NCBI GenBank assembly: GCA_026168455.1
Contig: CM047425.1
Coordinates: forward strand, 45,952,362 to 46,016,361
Source: Theocolax elegans
Lineage: Eukaryota; Arthropoda; Insecta; Hymenoptera; Cerocephalidae
Length of the DNA stretch: 64,000 nucleotides
Reading direction: 5' to 3'
Shown: in pieces, positions 10,852 through 23,761 of the stretch
How the letters are laid out: each line of letters begins with the position of its first letter
Position numbering within the stretch: the first letter of the stretch is position 1
Translations under genes and position numbers: made by a program
The notes under the pieces: generated by a model
Database searches by the model: none
Told to the model about the DNA's origin: nothing
The model's input: only the letters and a program-made list of their open reading frames with translations

Positions 10852-12208
10852 AGTGATACATTTCCACAAGATGTTGATGAAACAGACGAATTATATAATG
10901 ATTATTAAGAAGTTCCAACTCGTTTGTGGAATGAAGAAGGCGTAGATTGTTCATACAAAAAACGAGTAGTGGACTATTGGCAAAGTGGAAAAAGAAAGCC
11001 GTTACTATCTTTGACAAATGTACAGTCAAAGTATAGAAAAATTACGTTCGAACGTCAATTACGAGAGTGAAGATTGCAAGTTAAGGCAGGGGGAGATAGA
11101 AAAACTAAACTATATGCAATAACAACTTAACTACTTGAAAAAGTTAAAGAAGTTGATGGAAAGATGGTTTTGCATGATATAATCAGAAGTGAAAATTCCA
11201 TGGTTTAAAGCTTTACATAGATAGATACAATTATTAAAAAAAAATATCACAGCATGTCACGTAGAATAACAAAATTTGTTACTACTTCATTTATACAGAA
11301 GGTAAAACATCAAGAACAGAATAAAGAAAATTTTGTTAACGAAGTTAAAAATCTGATAAAAGTTCATGGTGCTCAAAACGTTTATAATTACGATCAGAGT
11401 GGGTATAATTTATAAATACATAGTGGCCGCACGCTTTGTTATAAAAGGGTGAAAAAAGTTGAAAACATCGTTCAGTCTGTACATTCAACAACACAGTTAT
11501 ACCATGCAGTCAACTATAACAGCAGAGGGAAAGCTTATGTCTCCTTTATACATAGTTTTGAAAGAAACGAAAGGAGAATTTGGACCTAGAGTAGTACAAA
11601 CTTTATTTTGACCACGAAATATATACCTACAAGCATCAGCCTCTGGAGAATTATCGAAGGAACTACTTCAAACTTGGATTGAAAATGTATTTTTAGTTCT
11701 CAGTAACAATGCACCCATATTGCTATTAGATTCTTAGAGCGCACAATGTGAAAAAACTATTAACAAAGCTATACCAAATGACAGAAGTGCCGTATTGAAA
11801 ATAATACCAGAAGGCACAACTGGTCAGATACAGCCTCTTGATGTATATGAATTTAGATTATGGAAGAACTTTATAAGAAAATTATCTGACATAACACTTC
11901 TTTTGGATTACGATACCAACTTACACAAAAGAAATAATATAATCAAGATTCAATCGTTAACATATAACATAATTTTCTTCGCCAAGATTCCAAAATGTTT
12001 TTAAATACACATGGTAAAAAGTGGGTACTTAACCGAAAAACCTGCAACATTTGAAACTTCAGTAGATTTCAGTTTCCATTTTAAAGAGGAACCAATTTGC
12101 AATATATGTGTAGGGATTGCAATCGTGAAGTGTGGGTGGTGTAAAAAGCTGTTATGCTTTCAACATTTTTTCATAGACTACTATTATTGTAAAACATATA
12201 TTCCATAA
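10852..12208 (+). pseudogene. Decayed pogo/Tigger-like DDE transposase
   Basis: Across several frames on the plus strand one can follow a DNA-binding N-terminus (about 10895-11200, with KKRVVDYWQSGKRKPLLSL). Then come a DDE_1-type catalytic block with YNYDQSGYNL (about 11380) and IVQSVHSTT, an LLLDS block (about 11720) and the typical IPEGTTGQIQPLDV (11806-11847). The final Cys/His-rich tail (about 12090-12190) has CNIC and CGWC. Several stops and frameshifts break it, including one right after LLLDS, so no product is made. The first exon side is separated by the solo LTR. Known members cut and paste at TA sites; its termini were not found. Confidence 0.7.
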
Positions 12209-12735
12209 AATTTGCAAAAAAAAAATTTTTAAATCACTAATATTAATTTTGATAAACATATTAATCGCTATTAAATATACTGCAATTAGAAAACTTTCTT
12301 ATTTACTTCACTTATAATATGACTATGGACTCAAAAAAGCAATTCAACATTATATTTTACAAAGACTATTGTATTAAATTTTTTTAAATTTCTGTTTTTA
12401 ATGAATCTCTATCAGGTGAACAATAATTTATCTAACATGCCAATTATCCAATAAATTTGGCCGATAAAAATATTTTTACGTCAAAAATAAAAGATAAAAA
12501 ATTAAGTTCTGCAACCCCTTACCTCCAGAATTAAAAATATGCACAAATACTCATCTTTTCATAAGAAATAAATAGGCGTTGATTTTTTTAAAAACTTCGA
12601 CCTAATTTCGTAATACTAGAAAATGAAAACGAAAAACCTTTCTGATTAGTCTAAAACTGCTAACCCCAACATCGATGCACCCATACAGCGCCACCTCTTG
12701 GGGAATATCATTACTACATACGTATAACGTACGCG
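12209..12735. other. AT-rich spacer
   Basis: No gene, repeat or element end recognised. Confidence 0.5.
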
Positions 12736-12738
12736 GTT

Positions 12739-12789
<51 letters not shown>

Positions 12790-12792
12790 GTC

Positions 12793-12831
<39 letters not shown>

Positions 12832-12855
12832 TTGATTGATTGATTGATTGATTTA
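12736..12855. repeat. LINE 3' tail: (ACAG)n and (ATTG)n
   Basis: About 23 units of a 4-bp AGAC repeat are followed by five ATTG units, ending directly at the 3' end of the minus-strand LINE. Such simple-sequence tails are typical for CR1/L2/Jockey-type LINEs that lack poly(A). Its length suggests later microsatellite expansion. Confidence 0.8.
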
Positions 12856-15490
12856 TTGGATTTGCAGCCTTTTGGGTATAACCCTATCTGGCTGAGTAGA
12901 TTTACAAGGTAAAATTTACAATGTAACAATTTCAAATCAGTACAGTTTAACGCAGTAAATGGTCGGTGTAGTAGACTAGTAAGTACAATATAATGAACCA
13001 TCTTGATAACAAAGTACAAAAAATATTCTAAATAATTTCTTGAGATTTAAGATTAAGGTAAAACTAAAACTATTAAACTATAATACTATAATACTATAAT
13101 ACTATGCTATGCTCTCTCTAATAACCCGTTCCTCCCAATCATCTTTATCACGCTGGAACAACTCGTTTCTTAAGCAACTTTTGAAAACATTTAGCTTATC
13201 AATGTCAAAAACAATTTCATTGAGGGAGTTGATAATTTTGGACGCGGTAATCAGAAAAGAACGGTTCCACGCCTCGGTTCGAGGAGGTGCATACAATAAG
13301 AATTGAGGCTTTAACCTGGATGAACGGCGTACTATATTCAAATCAACCTCTCTAAAACGTGTAACGATATAATTCGGATTTGAGAGGCAAATACACCTAA
13401 AAGCACATGACCACGAAAGGGTATGTTCCCTACAACGAATCTGACACATGCGTTCAGTAATCTCTGCAGTTTGAGATTGCGGGTAGCGTCGAGGTCGTGG
13501 TACACTGCGCACATGTAATCAAAATGGGGGAAAATGAGAGCTTCGACTACGAATTTTCTCATCTCACGCGTCAGCCTACTTTTGTTAAACCTGAGAATAC
13601 GTAAGGTTCTGTGTACTCGCAAGGAGATTTGCCTAATCTGTTTATCCCATTCAAGAGTCGGCGATAACCAAAGACCAAGGCTAAGGACTTCAGACGAATA
13701 TTGGATAGGAACACCGTTTATAACAATATTATCAGGTTGACTAACATTCAAAGAATTTACGTACTGTTGACTGCCTAATAATATCACTTTGCTTTTCTAA
13801 GCATTAAGAAGCAGCCCATTTGCGTTAGCCCAATTACAAACCGCATCAATATCTCTTTGCAAACGATTTATGCTATGTGCAATTTCACTGGGAGCAAAAT
13901 GCGCATAGATCTGGGTGTCATCGGCAAAAATCATATATTTACTAGACGACAAGACACCAGGTAGGTCATTTATGAATAAAGAAAAGAGTAAGGGACCCAA
14001 AACACTGCCCTGAGGAACTCCTGAACGGGTATTTCGCCAATCAGATATATTGCCGAAGCCATCCGTAACAGCTTGGCGACGTTCATGCAAATAACTAAAA
14101 AACCACCTAATGACTGAGTCTGAGCAATTGATCTGCCTGAGTTTGAGTAACAATTAATCATGTGGCAACATATCAAATGCCTTGGAGAAGTCAAGAAGAA
14201 CAAGAATAGTAATCTTACGCTGGTCAATGGCCTCACGGACGTCGTCAGTGATACCCAGCAGGGCCGTTTGGGTACTGTGACCTTTACGAAACCCAGCCTG
14301 TCTATCAACAAGTAGGTTATTACTCTCTAAATAATCAGAGAGTTGTTTATGAATAATTCTTTCAAAGAGTTTCGATAACTCAGGCAGTTGAGCGATAGGA
14401 CGAGTGTCGTTAGGTGTTTCAATTTTGTCTTGGCAATTGGTAGGAGTAGCGCCTGCTTCCAATGTGATGGAAAAGTGGAGTGGTGAAGAGATAAGTTGAA
14501 AAGGTTAGCAATTCGTTTAATGAGAAGCGGTGGTGCAAATTTCAGCATTTCGATGGAAATACCATCTATACCTCTGGACCTAGATGAAGCGCGCTGAAGG
14601 GCAGACAGAACATCGGAGTCAGTTATAGTGTTGAAGTCAAATTGTGAAGTGCAGTTAGGATTAGGTGGGATTTTCAATGCCTCTTCAAGGTCAATAAAGC
14701 AGAGATATGAACCTTGGTGGCTATTATCAGCATAATGCTGATTTAAAACGTCAAGCGAGAAATGATTAAGCGGCGATGTTTTTGTTTGGCCGATAATACC
14801 CATTTTTTTAAACTCACGCCACTTGGTCTGGGCGTCAGGAGCACTTTTTAATTTATTTTCAAAATGCTCATTTTTCTTAGTGTCTAATTCGTTCGAGATC
14901 TCTTTACGGAGTGCTCTAAATGAGTCAATGTCTACGTTTCTCCCGTAGAGAGAAGCTAATCTGAATGCCTTATCACGAGCATTCATTTTGTGGCGTAGAT
15001 CATGGGTGACCCAAGGTTTTTTCTTTTTACCTATTGTTAGTTTCTTTTCGGGTGCATGTATATCGAACGATTTTAGTATTGCATTTTCAATATTACAAAG
15101 TTCGTTATTTACAAGATATTCATTATTACTAAGACTAGGACTAGAGTTACTATTTACATTACTGATTAAGTTTTCTAAACTACTAACAGTCTTTACTTCA
15201 GTGGGACAATCCCCGAGCTGACGAAGGTAGTTACTAATGTCATTTTGGAGTTGACTAGCATTAATGCGCTTGAAGTTACGTGCTAATATTGATAGAGGTG
15301 GTCTTGATGGGATATTTAAGCTGTAATCCATCTCTATAAAATCATGTCCAGCTGCGAAGGAAGAACTGGATTTACGATAGTCAATTACAGCATTTAAGTC
15401 CCTTAAAATAAACAAGTCGAGCCAGGTGTCGGCTGTTCGAGAACAATCACGGAATATAGAGTGATGCGTAGATATATGAGCTTAAAAATC
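12856..15490 (-). pseudogene. 5'-truncated LINE ORF2 (Jockey/CR1 group)
   Basis: Read on the minus strand, the copy starts within the endonuclease C-terminus (TWLDLFILRD near 15400). It continues with the EN-RT linker, RT fingers (SRGIDGISIEML about 14560), palm (VLLDFSKAFD about 14190, SGVPQGSVLGPLLF about 14000, FADDTQIY about 13910), thumb and the conserved C-terminal region. Stops and at least three frameshifts (near 14430, 14153, 13795 and 13450) kill the frame. ORF1 and most of the endonuclease are absent, as expected from incomplete reverse transcription. The LINE at 34.7-38.6 kb is a cousin: both have an LLGSQ-YV segment and PPRTEA-N-SFLITASKI. Confidence 0.9.
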
Positions 15491-15955
15491 ACTATTTGGT
15501 GCTCAATAAAATTCGAAGTTGCTTTACAATAATTAAATGAAGTTAAGGTTTACATGTGAATCGTCGATATTGTAGATAGATTTTAAAAATTCATTTTAAT
15601 TTTGAAAATTTGTCGATTTTATTCATTTACGTTATTGATTTTTCTATAACAAATTTAATATTAAAATTATATATAAAAATAGTAATTTGATATATTTTAA
15701 AGTAATTTTAGATTTTTCTCACATTTTCCTGTAACAAAAAAAGAATTTACATGATAATTTTTTTTAAAGTCCTTAAAAATAATTTTATGAATTCTAACAA
15801 TCTTTTTTCATTTTGTAAATGCTATAAGCATCAATAAAAACTAAAATTAATTTTGCATTTTTATTTGCCTTCGAGAACTTCTATTTTGTCTAATATAAGT
15901 AAGTTTTTGAACATTGAAAGTATCCAAAGTTTTACTCTTACCAAAAATTATAAAC
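15491..15955. other. AT-rich spacer
   Basis: No gene recognised. It may include the left terminal region of the piggyBac copy that follows, but no TTAA-flanked inverted terminus was found. Confidence 0.4.
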
Positions 15956-17540
15956 ATGGGAAGAAAAAAAAACGTTGTTACAACCGAAATTCCTAGCGAT
16001 TCTGAATCGATTGATGATCTTCAAGATTCTGATAGTGAAGGAGAGGTTGTGAACTCAAATTCACTTATGGATGAAAGTGTTATAACTGCAGATAATAATG
16101 CTGACAAAGAAGAATCAATGGATGTAGACGACGTTGATGATTCAAATCTATCTCATCTTTGGAAACTTGTTAGTCGGCCAAGATCGGATGTTATGTTTTC
16201 TAAAACTTTGGTCCAAACGTCCAAATACAGTGAAATCACCAGTTGATATATTCTTTTATTTATTTACTTCTGATCTATTAGATCATATTGTAGATCAAAC
16301 CAATCTATACATCTCCCAGAAAAAAAGTAAGCAAAATCCCATTACAGAAGAAGAATTAAAAGTATTTTTAGATATTAACATTCTAATGGGAATAAAAAAA
16401 TTACCATCTTATCATGATTATTGGAGTGACAATCCTCAGCTACGAGACTCTTACATATCTTCTCTTATGACTGTCAATCGCTTCAGTATTTTTTTCAAAA
16501 GAAAGGTGATCCAAATTACAATAAATTATATAAGATAAGACCACTTTTAGATAACCTTTCGCAAATCTCCAAAGAATATTTCAATCCTAGTAAGTACCAG
16601 TCTGTTGACGACTCTATGATAAAATTTAAGGGAATAAATGGTATGAAGCAATATATACCAGCTAAATCTATAAAACACGGATATAAGTGTTGGACTCGCG
16701 CAGATGAGTCTGGTTATGTTTGCCAGTTTCAAATCTATACTCGAAAAGCAGATAACATTGAAAAATAATTGGGAACACGAGTTGTAAAAGACCTTACACC
16801 AAAACTTGTTGATGGTAACCATCACGTATGTTTCGATAATTTTTTTACAGGGGTTCATTATTGAAAGAAGATAACATATATGCGTGTGGCACAGTTCGGC
16901 AGAATCGTTCTAGTCTACCAACGAATATCAGTAATAAATAATCCAAAAAAAAGATGGAGAGTATGAATCCATGACTACCAAGACAGGTTTTACCTGGATC
17001 AAGTGGATGGATAAGAAACCGGTTTATTTTTTATCAAACTATCATGATGCATCTGAAGTCACTTCCGTGAATCGTGGAGAAAAAGCTGGTTCTCTAAAAT
17101 GTGTCAATTGCCCTGATATCTCTTCAGATTATAATAAGCATATAGGCTACGTGAATTATACTGATCGATTTATTTCAGTTTATAAAATTGATCGTAAATC
17201 TAAAAGTGGCTGTTTAGATTATTTTGGCATTTTATTGATTTAACAATTTATCTGATATTATTTCAATCTAAAAAAGTAATGTATACATTTTGTACAGAGA
17301 AAAAGATACAAAACCGATGTTAAATTTGAAAAAATTAACCTTAGGAGAACAAATGGTAGGACACAAAACTCCAACTTCCAAAGATCAAAAACGCAAATTT
17401 GATACTTCGGAAGATTTTCGGTATAAAAATCACAAATGCCCTAAGAGAAAAGACGTAATGAAGCAGTTCATATGCCTGTTTCTATTGATAGCGTTGCGAC
17501 GAGACATCGTTGCAATAAAGCAAATAATATTTGAAATATA
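15956..17540 (+). pseudogene. Decayed piggyBac-type transposase
   Basis: The copy starts at the ATG at 15956 (MGRKKNVVTTEIPSD) with an acidic N-terminal region (to about 16140). It shifts frame near 16230 into the piggyBac fold: TPVD-like segment, then EEELKVFLDINILMGI, a DYWS motif and an M-V-RF motif. The catalytic Asp segments are visible as SVDDSMIKFKG (about 16605), CFDNFFTG (about 16830) and a degraded DYNKHIGYVN (about 17130). Several stops and frameshifts are present. The zinc-binding C-terminus is truncated after about 17540. It is much more decayed than the other piggyBac copy (24543-26073) and only distantly similar. Confidence 0.8.
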
Positions 17541-20500
17541 TTATTTAGTATGTATAAGATATTTTATTTATAATCTTGCACGTTGTTAATGTTTCGTGCG
17601 TTGCCTCCTCACGGCCACGAAATGCGCGTGTTTATATCGACGAACGAGGGTGTGTGCGGGCATCCGTATATTCAATTGTTATTGTGTGTGTGTGTTAGGT
17701 ACTATTCGGGAATATGACAATTCCCGAAAAGCGGAATACGCTGCCGGTCTTGACCGCAACAGCACCTTTTTTACACATCGTCACGTTTAGTTTCGCGCGC
17801 CACGGGAAGTACCGGACCGGTTCGTTCGTGCACCGGGAAGCCGTACGCGAGTGTTCGTGAGTTATTTGTGTAAGTGCAGTGCGAAGGACCACATACCTCG
17901 GTTTGAGTATTCCCCGAGGTAGGCGAATCGCCGTGGCATCAGGCCGCGCCTGCAGACCATCGTCGAGGACGACGGGAAACCGGGCCAACTCCACCGGCCA
18001 GTAGACGCCGGAGCGCCGACTCACGCTAGGGCCAATGGACAAGCCAACCCGGTAAGTACCCGACGTCAGTCGGTATATTTTAGAGTGTGTAGAGTGCGTG
18101 TGTATGTATGTTTGTTCGGTAGCACACCGGTGCTACCGAAACCGATTTGGTATTGCGCGGGGCGAGTGCGGGGGCAGCCCCTGCTTGCCGCGTATATACC
18201 ACGCGACCGGGAGAACGCCCCGTTATTCATTGTCGGGCACCTCCGTGTAATCTTTCCAAATAAATACTTATTTATTCTATATTAAAATAGCGGTCGCGTT
18301 CTTAATTATAAATCAACCCGCAATCAATATTCCGATTTCCGATTTTCCCCCCAGGTGTGTCGGTACGTAGGAGATCGTCCTATCTCCGCTACCGTGTCCA
18401 GACGGGTTAACTTATCAACCCACGGCGACGATAAAGACGCGTTCTTCGGGCCGTTGTCCCTGTACAAAATTAATAAGTAAGTTGTAAGTGGTATTAGGAC
18501 GAAATACCACATTACAGCGCAAGAAGATGTGTACATTGCAGAACAAAATGGAAATGTGTGATCTGCGATGTACCACTGTGTCCTCTGAAAGATAGAAATT
18601 GTTTCCAAAATGAACACGCTTAGGTCAAGAAGAATGTTTACCTATTCTCAACTTCATGAGCAAAATCAAGGTAAAATATACGAAAAAATATTCATAAAAT
18701 GTTGAATAAACGTATAAAAACTGGAGAAAAAAATTTAAAAAAAAGAACACACACACAGACACACACATATATAAACTACTTCACATCAAGTGGTACGATG
18801 AAAATTTTAAATCGCTCCAAAATTTGAGAACAGGCTGGAAATATCTCCTAGAAAATAGAAAAATAATTTTAGGTGTTAAACATAATTTGCCTAAGTGTTA
18901 TTCCACCATGAAAAATGGAAATTTTTCAATTTATTAGAAAAATTGCTATTTTCAATTTATTAGAAAAATTGCTATTTTCAAAGCCATTTATCTCCAAATC
19001 TATTGATTTTTTTGAAAAAACATTACAAACAACTTTTGTTTAAAATAATCATTAATAATTAATGATTTTATGAGGCATATATTATTATTATTTCAAATAG
19101 GAATATTTAATATAATTTACGTATACTTATCTAGTTGTTCCTTATGGGTTGATGCGAATGTCCAGGGGTTGCCTCTCGATCAGCGTGTCCGGGGTTCCGT
19201 CGGTGACAGCTACTCCTTGGCACGCTGCACCTGCAAAAAGAGAACTATGTTAATATACAGTTTAATTAATAAATTTAATTTGTTAGTAGGGGCATGCATT
19301 AGGTAGGAATAAATGAGAATGTTGAAAATGATAATAATATGAGTGTGAGGAGGTGTCAAAGGTATAAACAAAATAGGTTCGTTGATTGTAGAAAATTAGG
19401 AAAAAGAGGCAAGATAATTAAATTAAATGTTCTACTCATTGAATAATAAATATAGGGAGGAATAACAGGTGAAGTTAGAGCATGTGTTATTTATTACTTA
19501 TTAAATAAGAAGTTGAGAAATATTAGTGGTTAAAGAGATTATATATATTTGAAAAGAATACATTTATCCAATGGACGTGAATAGTTAAACAATGTAATAA
19601 TAATAATCAATGAAAAATACTTACGATTGCACTCAGATAGTGCATACGTTATATGTAGTGGAAAACCTTGCCATTTCGTCGGGAGATAGTAGTTTGTTGA
19701 CAGCGGTGATGTCGGGATATCGCCGCGGACTGCGTCGCCTGGGGAAACCTTTGTCGGTGCGTGCGCGCACCTCCGTTCGCGCACCACTCCGCGGTAGTAC
19801 ATTAGTACTATCCCCGACAGTGGGGATCGCGCACACTCGAGGAAACGGTCGCGAGGCACGTTGTTTACGTGCCGCCCCGCGCTCAGTTGTCGCCATCTTG
19901 AATCGATCTAAATTCAAACGCGCACACACTGAACACGCGGTCCGCGCTGGTATCGATACGGTGATCGCGCGTATACAGTATAGATAATTCGGAACGCGGA
20001 TAGTAGGGAACATGTGTATATTAGTAAGGAGTTAAATTTTTATTCGAATTTCGCGCTGTTAACTAGGGAATACTACAGTGATCTATTGAACCAATCAATA
20101 GATGACTTTATTAGAGATAAGACTTCCGTATGGGTAAATATACAAGCATATTACTTTATATGACAGTAATTACTTTAAATATGGAAAGTCGAAATACCAG
20201 TTTGGACAATGATAACTTATGCAAATTAGTTGTCATTTTTCTCTATAGTGGGGTAAATATGGGTAGCTTTATTATACCTGCGACGGATGCGGAAGGATTG
20301 GAGAAATATAATATTGCCGGATCTCTTGCAGGTAACGAGAGAGAACAGATAGGGATATTATGAGATTGAAAGAGATAGAGAATCGAGGAAGAAGTCTGGC
20401 GTGGTTCTGAAAGCGGATCCTTGCCATTCTGAATCTATCGATCATAGATCATAGTGCTATCTTCTAATTCTACCAGTCATTGATTTTTGTATATTACAAT

Positions 20501-20860
20501 ATTCAGCATTTTTCTGTTAGTAAGGAGGATTTTAATTTATATTCACATAATTAAGGAGGATAATTACAAATTAAGGAGGAAAAAACCAGAAAAATACATT
20601 TATACATATATTTAATATATTTTGTCAGAGTATTATTTTTTTCATTTAATTACTTTATCCTTAGGTGAGTTATTTTATCTACTAATATAATAAGTGATTT
20701 TATTATTAGTGGGGACTATAGTGAATGAGTTAATGCGCGTTTTAGTAACCGGTTAAACTATTTATTTGGTGGATTTTAAAATCAACGTTCTCTCTCTCTC
20801 TCTCGTGGTTAGTGGTGCCACGGGATCTATCCTTACTATGTGTAAACTTACTATGTGTAA
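17541..20860. other. Unassigned, with GC-rich islands
   Basis: No protein family was recognised. Islands of high GC lie at about 17590-18290, 18345-18480, 19660-20010, interleaved with AT-rich DNA. They resemble in composition the GC-rich LTRs elsewhere in the window but lack paired TG...CA ends with a target duplication. A short ATG frame at 18035 runs into a good donor (GTAAGT at 18052) and a polypyrimidine-AG lies at 18340-18354, but splicing them leads to a stop within five codons. An (AC)n-type microsatellite lies at about 18745-18775, and a 33-bp unit is tandemly doubled at about 18922-18985. Confidence 0.5.
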
Positions 20861-20861
20861 G

Positions 20862-21543
20862 TTTTTACTGAAGAAGTATTTTCGCAAGAACGCACAATTA
20901 TCTGTTTTTTGTTTGGCCTATACGATAATATCATGTTATGAACACTTTTTCTATGGTATGTATCAAATGTAGGTTGTAAAATTTATCTTACAGTTATATT
21001 TTTCGGATTTTTTGTTTATTTTTTCGCACTTGTATGAATTAAATATGTGTGTCCCATTATATTCAGGGCACACAAAATTGTCACTAGGTATTACTAATAT
21101 CTATATACTTAATATCTATATTTATATACTAATATATAATATATATTTATATTTTAATTATTTATATATAATATGGTTATATATATATATAAACAATTGT
21201 ATTTATATTTATTATGTAATGTGGTTCTTATTCCGCCACCATGTTACTAAATTTTATAATACACGAAAAAGAGGTATTGGGAAAGTTAATATGCTTATTC
21301 ATGGTAACCAGTATGATTTTTGCAAGGAATTATTACTTAATTTCCGTCGAACTTCTCCGCGGTACCAGGAATTACTTCGTCATGCGGACAATGGCGGTTA
21401 ATACGACGTAATTATTTCAATATATTACCAACGGGAAAAAGGATATGGTGAGTATTTGTTACAAGACAATGAAGTATAAACAAAACGTGATTTTGTTCAC
21501 TTAACGACCAATTTATTCGACTAACAATTATTACAAGATTAAA
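20862..21543 (+). repeat. Dispersed repeat R, copy 2 (no MITE)
   Basis: This matches the reverse complement of 1066-1340 and about 85-542. At 21091-21103 the sequence TTACTAATATCTA is the empty counterpart of the TTAA site occupied by the 523-bp MITE in copy 1. The match ends abruptly near 21543, where BEL/Pao coding sequence begins, so the repeat and the BEL element share a junction here. Confidence 0.75.
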
Positions 21544-21544
21544 T

Positions 21545-22310
21545 CTTTATATTAACCGACGACAATATCAAACGATATCTACCAACTCGCCAGCACCTCC
21601 CGTACCGGTTTCTTTTGTTTCTGTCGTTAAAGATGAAAATGAAATAGTAGATTTTTTAATTAATGCCGACATATCTGGAAACTTAAGTAGACATAAACGT
21701 GATCTTGATAATAGTTTGACTGCTATTGAAACACATGTCGGTTAGACAGTTTTTGGAAAAAATGTGGCTATACCTAAGACTCTAAGTGATACTGCATTGT
21801 TTGTTACTATCTCCTTTGTCAATGAAGTTGATTCTAATAACAGCTTGTTACAAATTTTTTCAGAATGTGCATTCCTAGAGAAAGTTATCGTCCCATTCGT
21901 AGCAAAATTGAAGTGTGACCTGCGTGCATCCGCCGTAAACGAAGTTTACGTTGCCCAACTATCTCCATCGTGTAGCTCAATGAATAAAAAGCCCACACTT
22001 CTTCAGCGAATCCAATTACAGGATAAAACTTTCGCGACGATAAGAAAAGAAAATGGTGCTATGAATTTTCTCACAAAAAGTGTGCAAAATATAGAAATTT
22101 CACAAAATACCAGAGAATTCAAAATTGCTCTATGGAAGAACGCTTAATAGATGAGACCTATCTCATAAATAACTGCTCTGTTCATAGTAAAGAATGCTCC
22201 AACACAACTTGTAGCACGATTATATTGCGTAAACGTAAGAAATCCTATTACGAATGTAGTTATCATGAGAATAAGAAAAAGAAAGTTGGAGTCAGTTATA
22301 TTTAAAATAT
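21545..22310 (+). pseudogene. BEL/Pao polyprotein fragment: protease region
   Basis: The plus strand reads SVVKDENEIVDFLINADI and then a T-HVG-TVFGKN block in which a stop replaces the expected Trp (about 21744). This pattern matches the BEL/Pao aspartic-protease end, where a conserved ETxLGW-xxG motif closes the domain. A 127-codon frame (21764-22147) continues it. The following 22150-22310 is in another frame with Cys/Lys-rich sequence. Dead by stop and frameshifts. It is the 5'-most recognisable part of the BEL copy that runs to 29.3 kb. Confidence 0.65.
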
Positions 22311-22895
22311 TTTTTAATAAAAAAATATTACATTTCCAAAGAAAGTGACACGACTAAACTGATATTCAGATGAATCGTAGAATACATGGGAATTTCTTTG
22401 AACTTATGAGTTTTGCAGTATTTTACCTTTTGCAAAAATACAAAAATTTTCTTAAAATGTTTTTAAAATTTCAGGTGAATTGTTTGAGTATTTCTAAGAA
22501 TTTTTCTCATGAAAATTTTTAATAACCCCATAGTAAGCGAGTTAAAAATTCATAAATATATTGACAAAAATTTTGGAAACCCCTGGTCAAAAATCAATCC
22601 GCGAACCATGAGACCCTTATATTGAAATATTCACTTCACTAGTTATTGAGGTTCCGAGTCGATTCCACTCGGGAAACCTTTTGCAAACTTGAATTAAACA
22701 AAATGGGTGAAAGATTTATATTTTTTGATTTGTGCAATAGTAAAAACTTTTTTTTTTAATTTTGATGGCACCATCGGAAAGAACAGATCTTAAATTTTCA
22801 GAATATGACCCTCTCGTTTATTCTGACGTTTTTAACGGCAGTTACAAGTTCTGAAAGACCAAACTACCGCCAGTTGTGTTCTCGGCCGAAACAGT
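22311..22895. other. Unassigned AT-rich stretch inside the BEL relic
   Basis: No gene recognised. It lies between the protease and RT fragments of the BEL copy, so it may be decayed linker or an unrecognised insert. Confidence 0.4.
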
Positions 22896-22899
22896 TTAA

Positions 22900-23116
22900 G
22901 GGGATACCGTAGTCCTATACCTTACATCCATATGCCGACATTATCGATTTTTCGTTTTATGCAATCTATTTTGGTTTAATCGCAATTTTAGAAAGATACC
23001 TACATTCTATGTAATACATATATTGTTGGTACGTTAACAAAATTTGGAAATTTCACGTATTCATTTATTGAAATGTAAAATTGAAAAAATTGTACTGTTG
23101 GTAATACTGCATCCCC
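22900..23116. mobile_element. 217-bp TTAA MITE
   Basis: TTAA lies at 22896-22899 and 23117-23120. The ends are inverted over about a dozen bases (GGGGATACCGTAG on the left; the right end reads GGGGATGCAGTA on the minus strand). The first bases GGGGAT are shared with the large MITE at 543-1065. No coding sequence. It sits within the BEL relic between protease and RT fragments. Confidence 0.8.
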
Positions 23117-23149
23117 TTAAACAGAATTTTAAAGATACTGTTATTTTTG

Positions 23150-23560
23150 ATAATGAGTAAAGGTATGAAGTCATGCTTCCATGGAAAGAAAATCATGCTG
23201 CTATTCTGTCTAGTAAAAATCTTACTCTGAAAAAGTTAGAAAATATTCTTACAAGTTTAAAATGGAATGATCTTATGGGTAAATACAATTTTTTGAATGG
23301 TAAATTTTACCGTATAATTGAAGAAGTGCCAGCTAATGAAGAAGGTATCGTCGCCTATTATGTACCTCATCGCCCTGTGCTAAAGGCTAGTAGCAACATA
23401 ACTAAGATTAGATCAGTTTGATACTTTCGTCAAGGAGAAAGACTCTGCGTCGGTGAATCAGTGTTTGAAGATCGAGCCGAAAATACTCGAGTTAATTCCC
23501 CTAAATTCGTTGAGATTCCGAGAAGTAAATATCTAGTGTTGATATCTGACATCAGGAAAG
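23150..23560 (+). pseudogene. BEL/Pao RT, N-terminal fragment
   Basis: The frame from about 23161 carries LPWKENHAAI, a spaced Leu-rich segment, then VAYYVPHRPVL and TKIRSV. These are the hallmark opening blocks of BEL/Pao reverse transcriptase (LPWK, then YLPHHPV, then TKLRVVFD). A stop at 23419 ends the frame just where the first palm Asp should follow, and the next 140 bases (to about 23530) give a second weak frame. The downstream RT palm is lost or displaced by the piggyBac insertion at 23726. Confidence 0.8.
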
Positions 23561-23741
23561 TCTTCCTACAGATAAGTGTATCTCCCTGAAATCGTGATTT
23601 TTTGCGATTCTTCTGGTACTGAGATAACCAAATTATTGCATATTGACACAAACGCGTTGTTTTAGGCGGTTCTAGCGCTATTTGGAAGCAATTCTGAATG
23701 GACATACAAATACCTTAGCTTTTGACCTTTTGACTGCGGGG

Positions 23742-23761
23742 GTGGTCGATATATCGACCAC
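23742..23761. promoter_or_regulatory. Perfect 20-bp palindrome near transposon end
   Basis: GTGGTCGATATATCGACCAC is exactly self-complementary and starts two bases after the 15-bp terminal repeat. A same-orientation, imperfect version lies at 26541-26560, about 105 bp inside the right end, again preceded by CTGCGGGG. Both are candidate transposase-binding sites; that role is inferred. Confidence 0.5.

Noticed and set aside
9693..10908. Several 70-136-codon frames on both strands in GC-rich DNA
   Set aside because: They lie within a defined solo LTR (target duplication AGTG), overlap each other on both strands and show no protein-family features.
12714..13019. 101-codon frame rich in SVCL repeats
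   Set aside because: It is translation of the (ACAG)n LINE tail.
18035..18375. Possible first coding exon with GTAAGT donor and downstream polypyrimidine acceptor
   Set aside because: Joining ATG...CG at 18051 to 18355 gives a stop after five codons, so it is not a coding exon as read.
21012..21401. 129-codon frame in dispersed repeat R
   Set aside because: Half is low-complexity Ile/Tyr from TA-rich DNA. The rest only weakly recalls a FLYWCH finger and its second half is out of frame.
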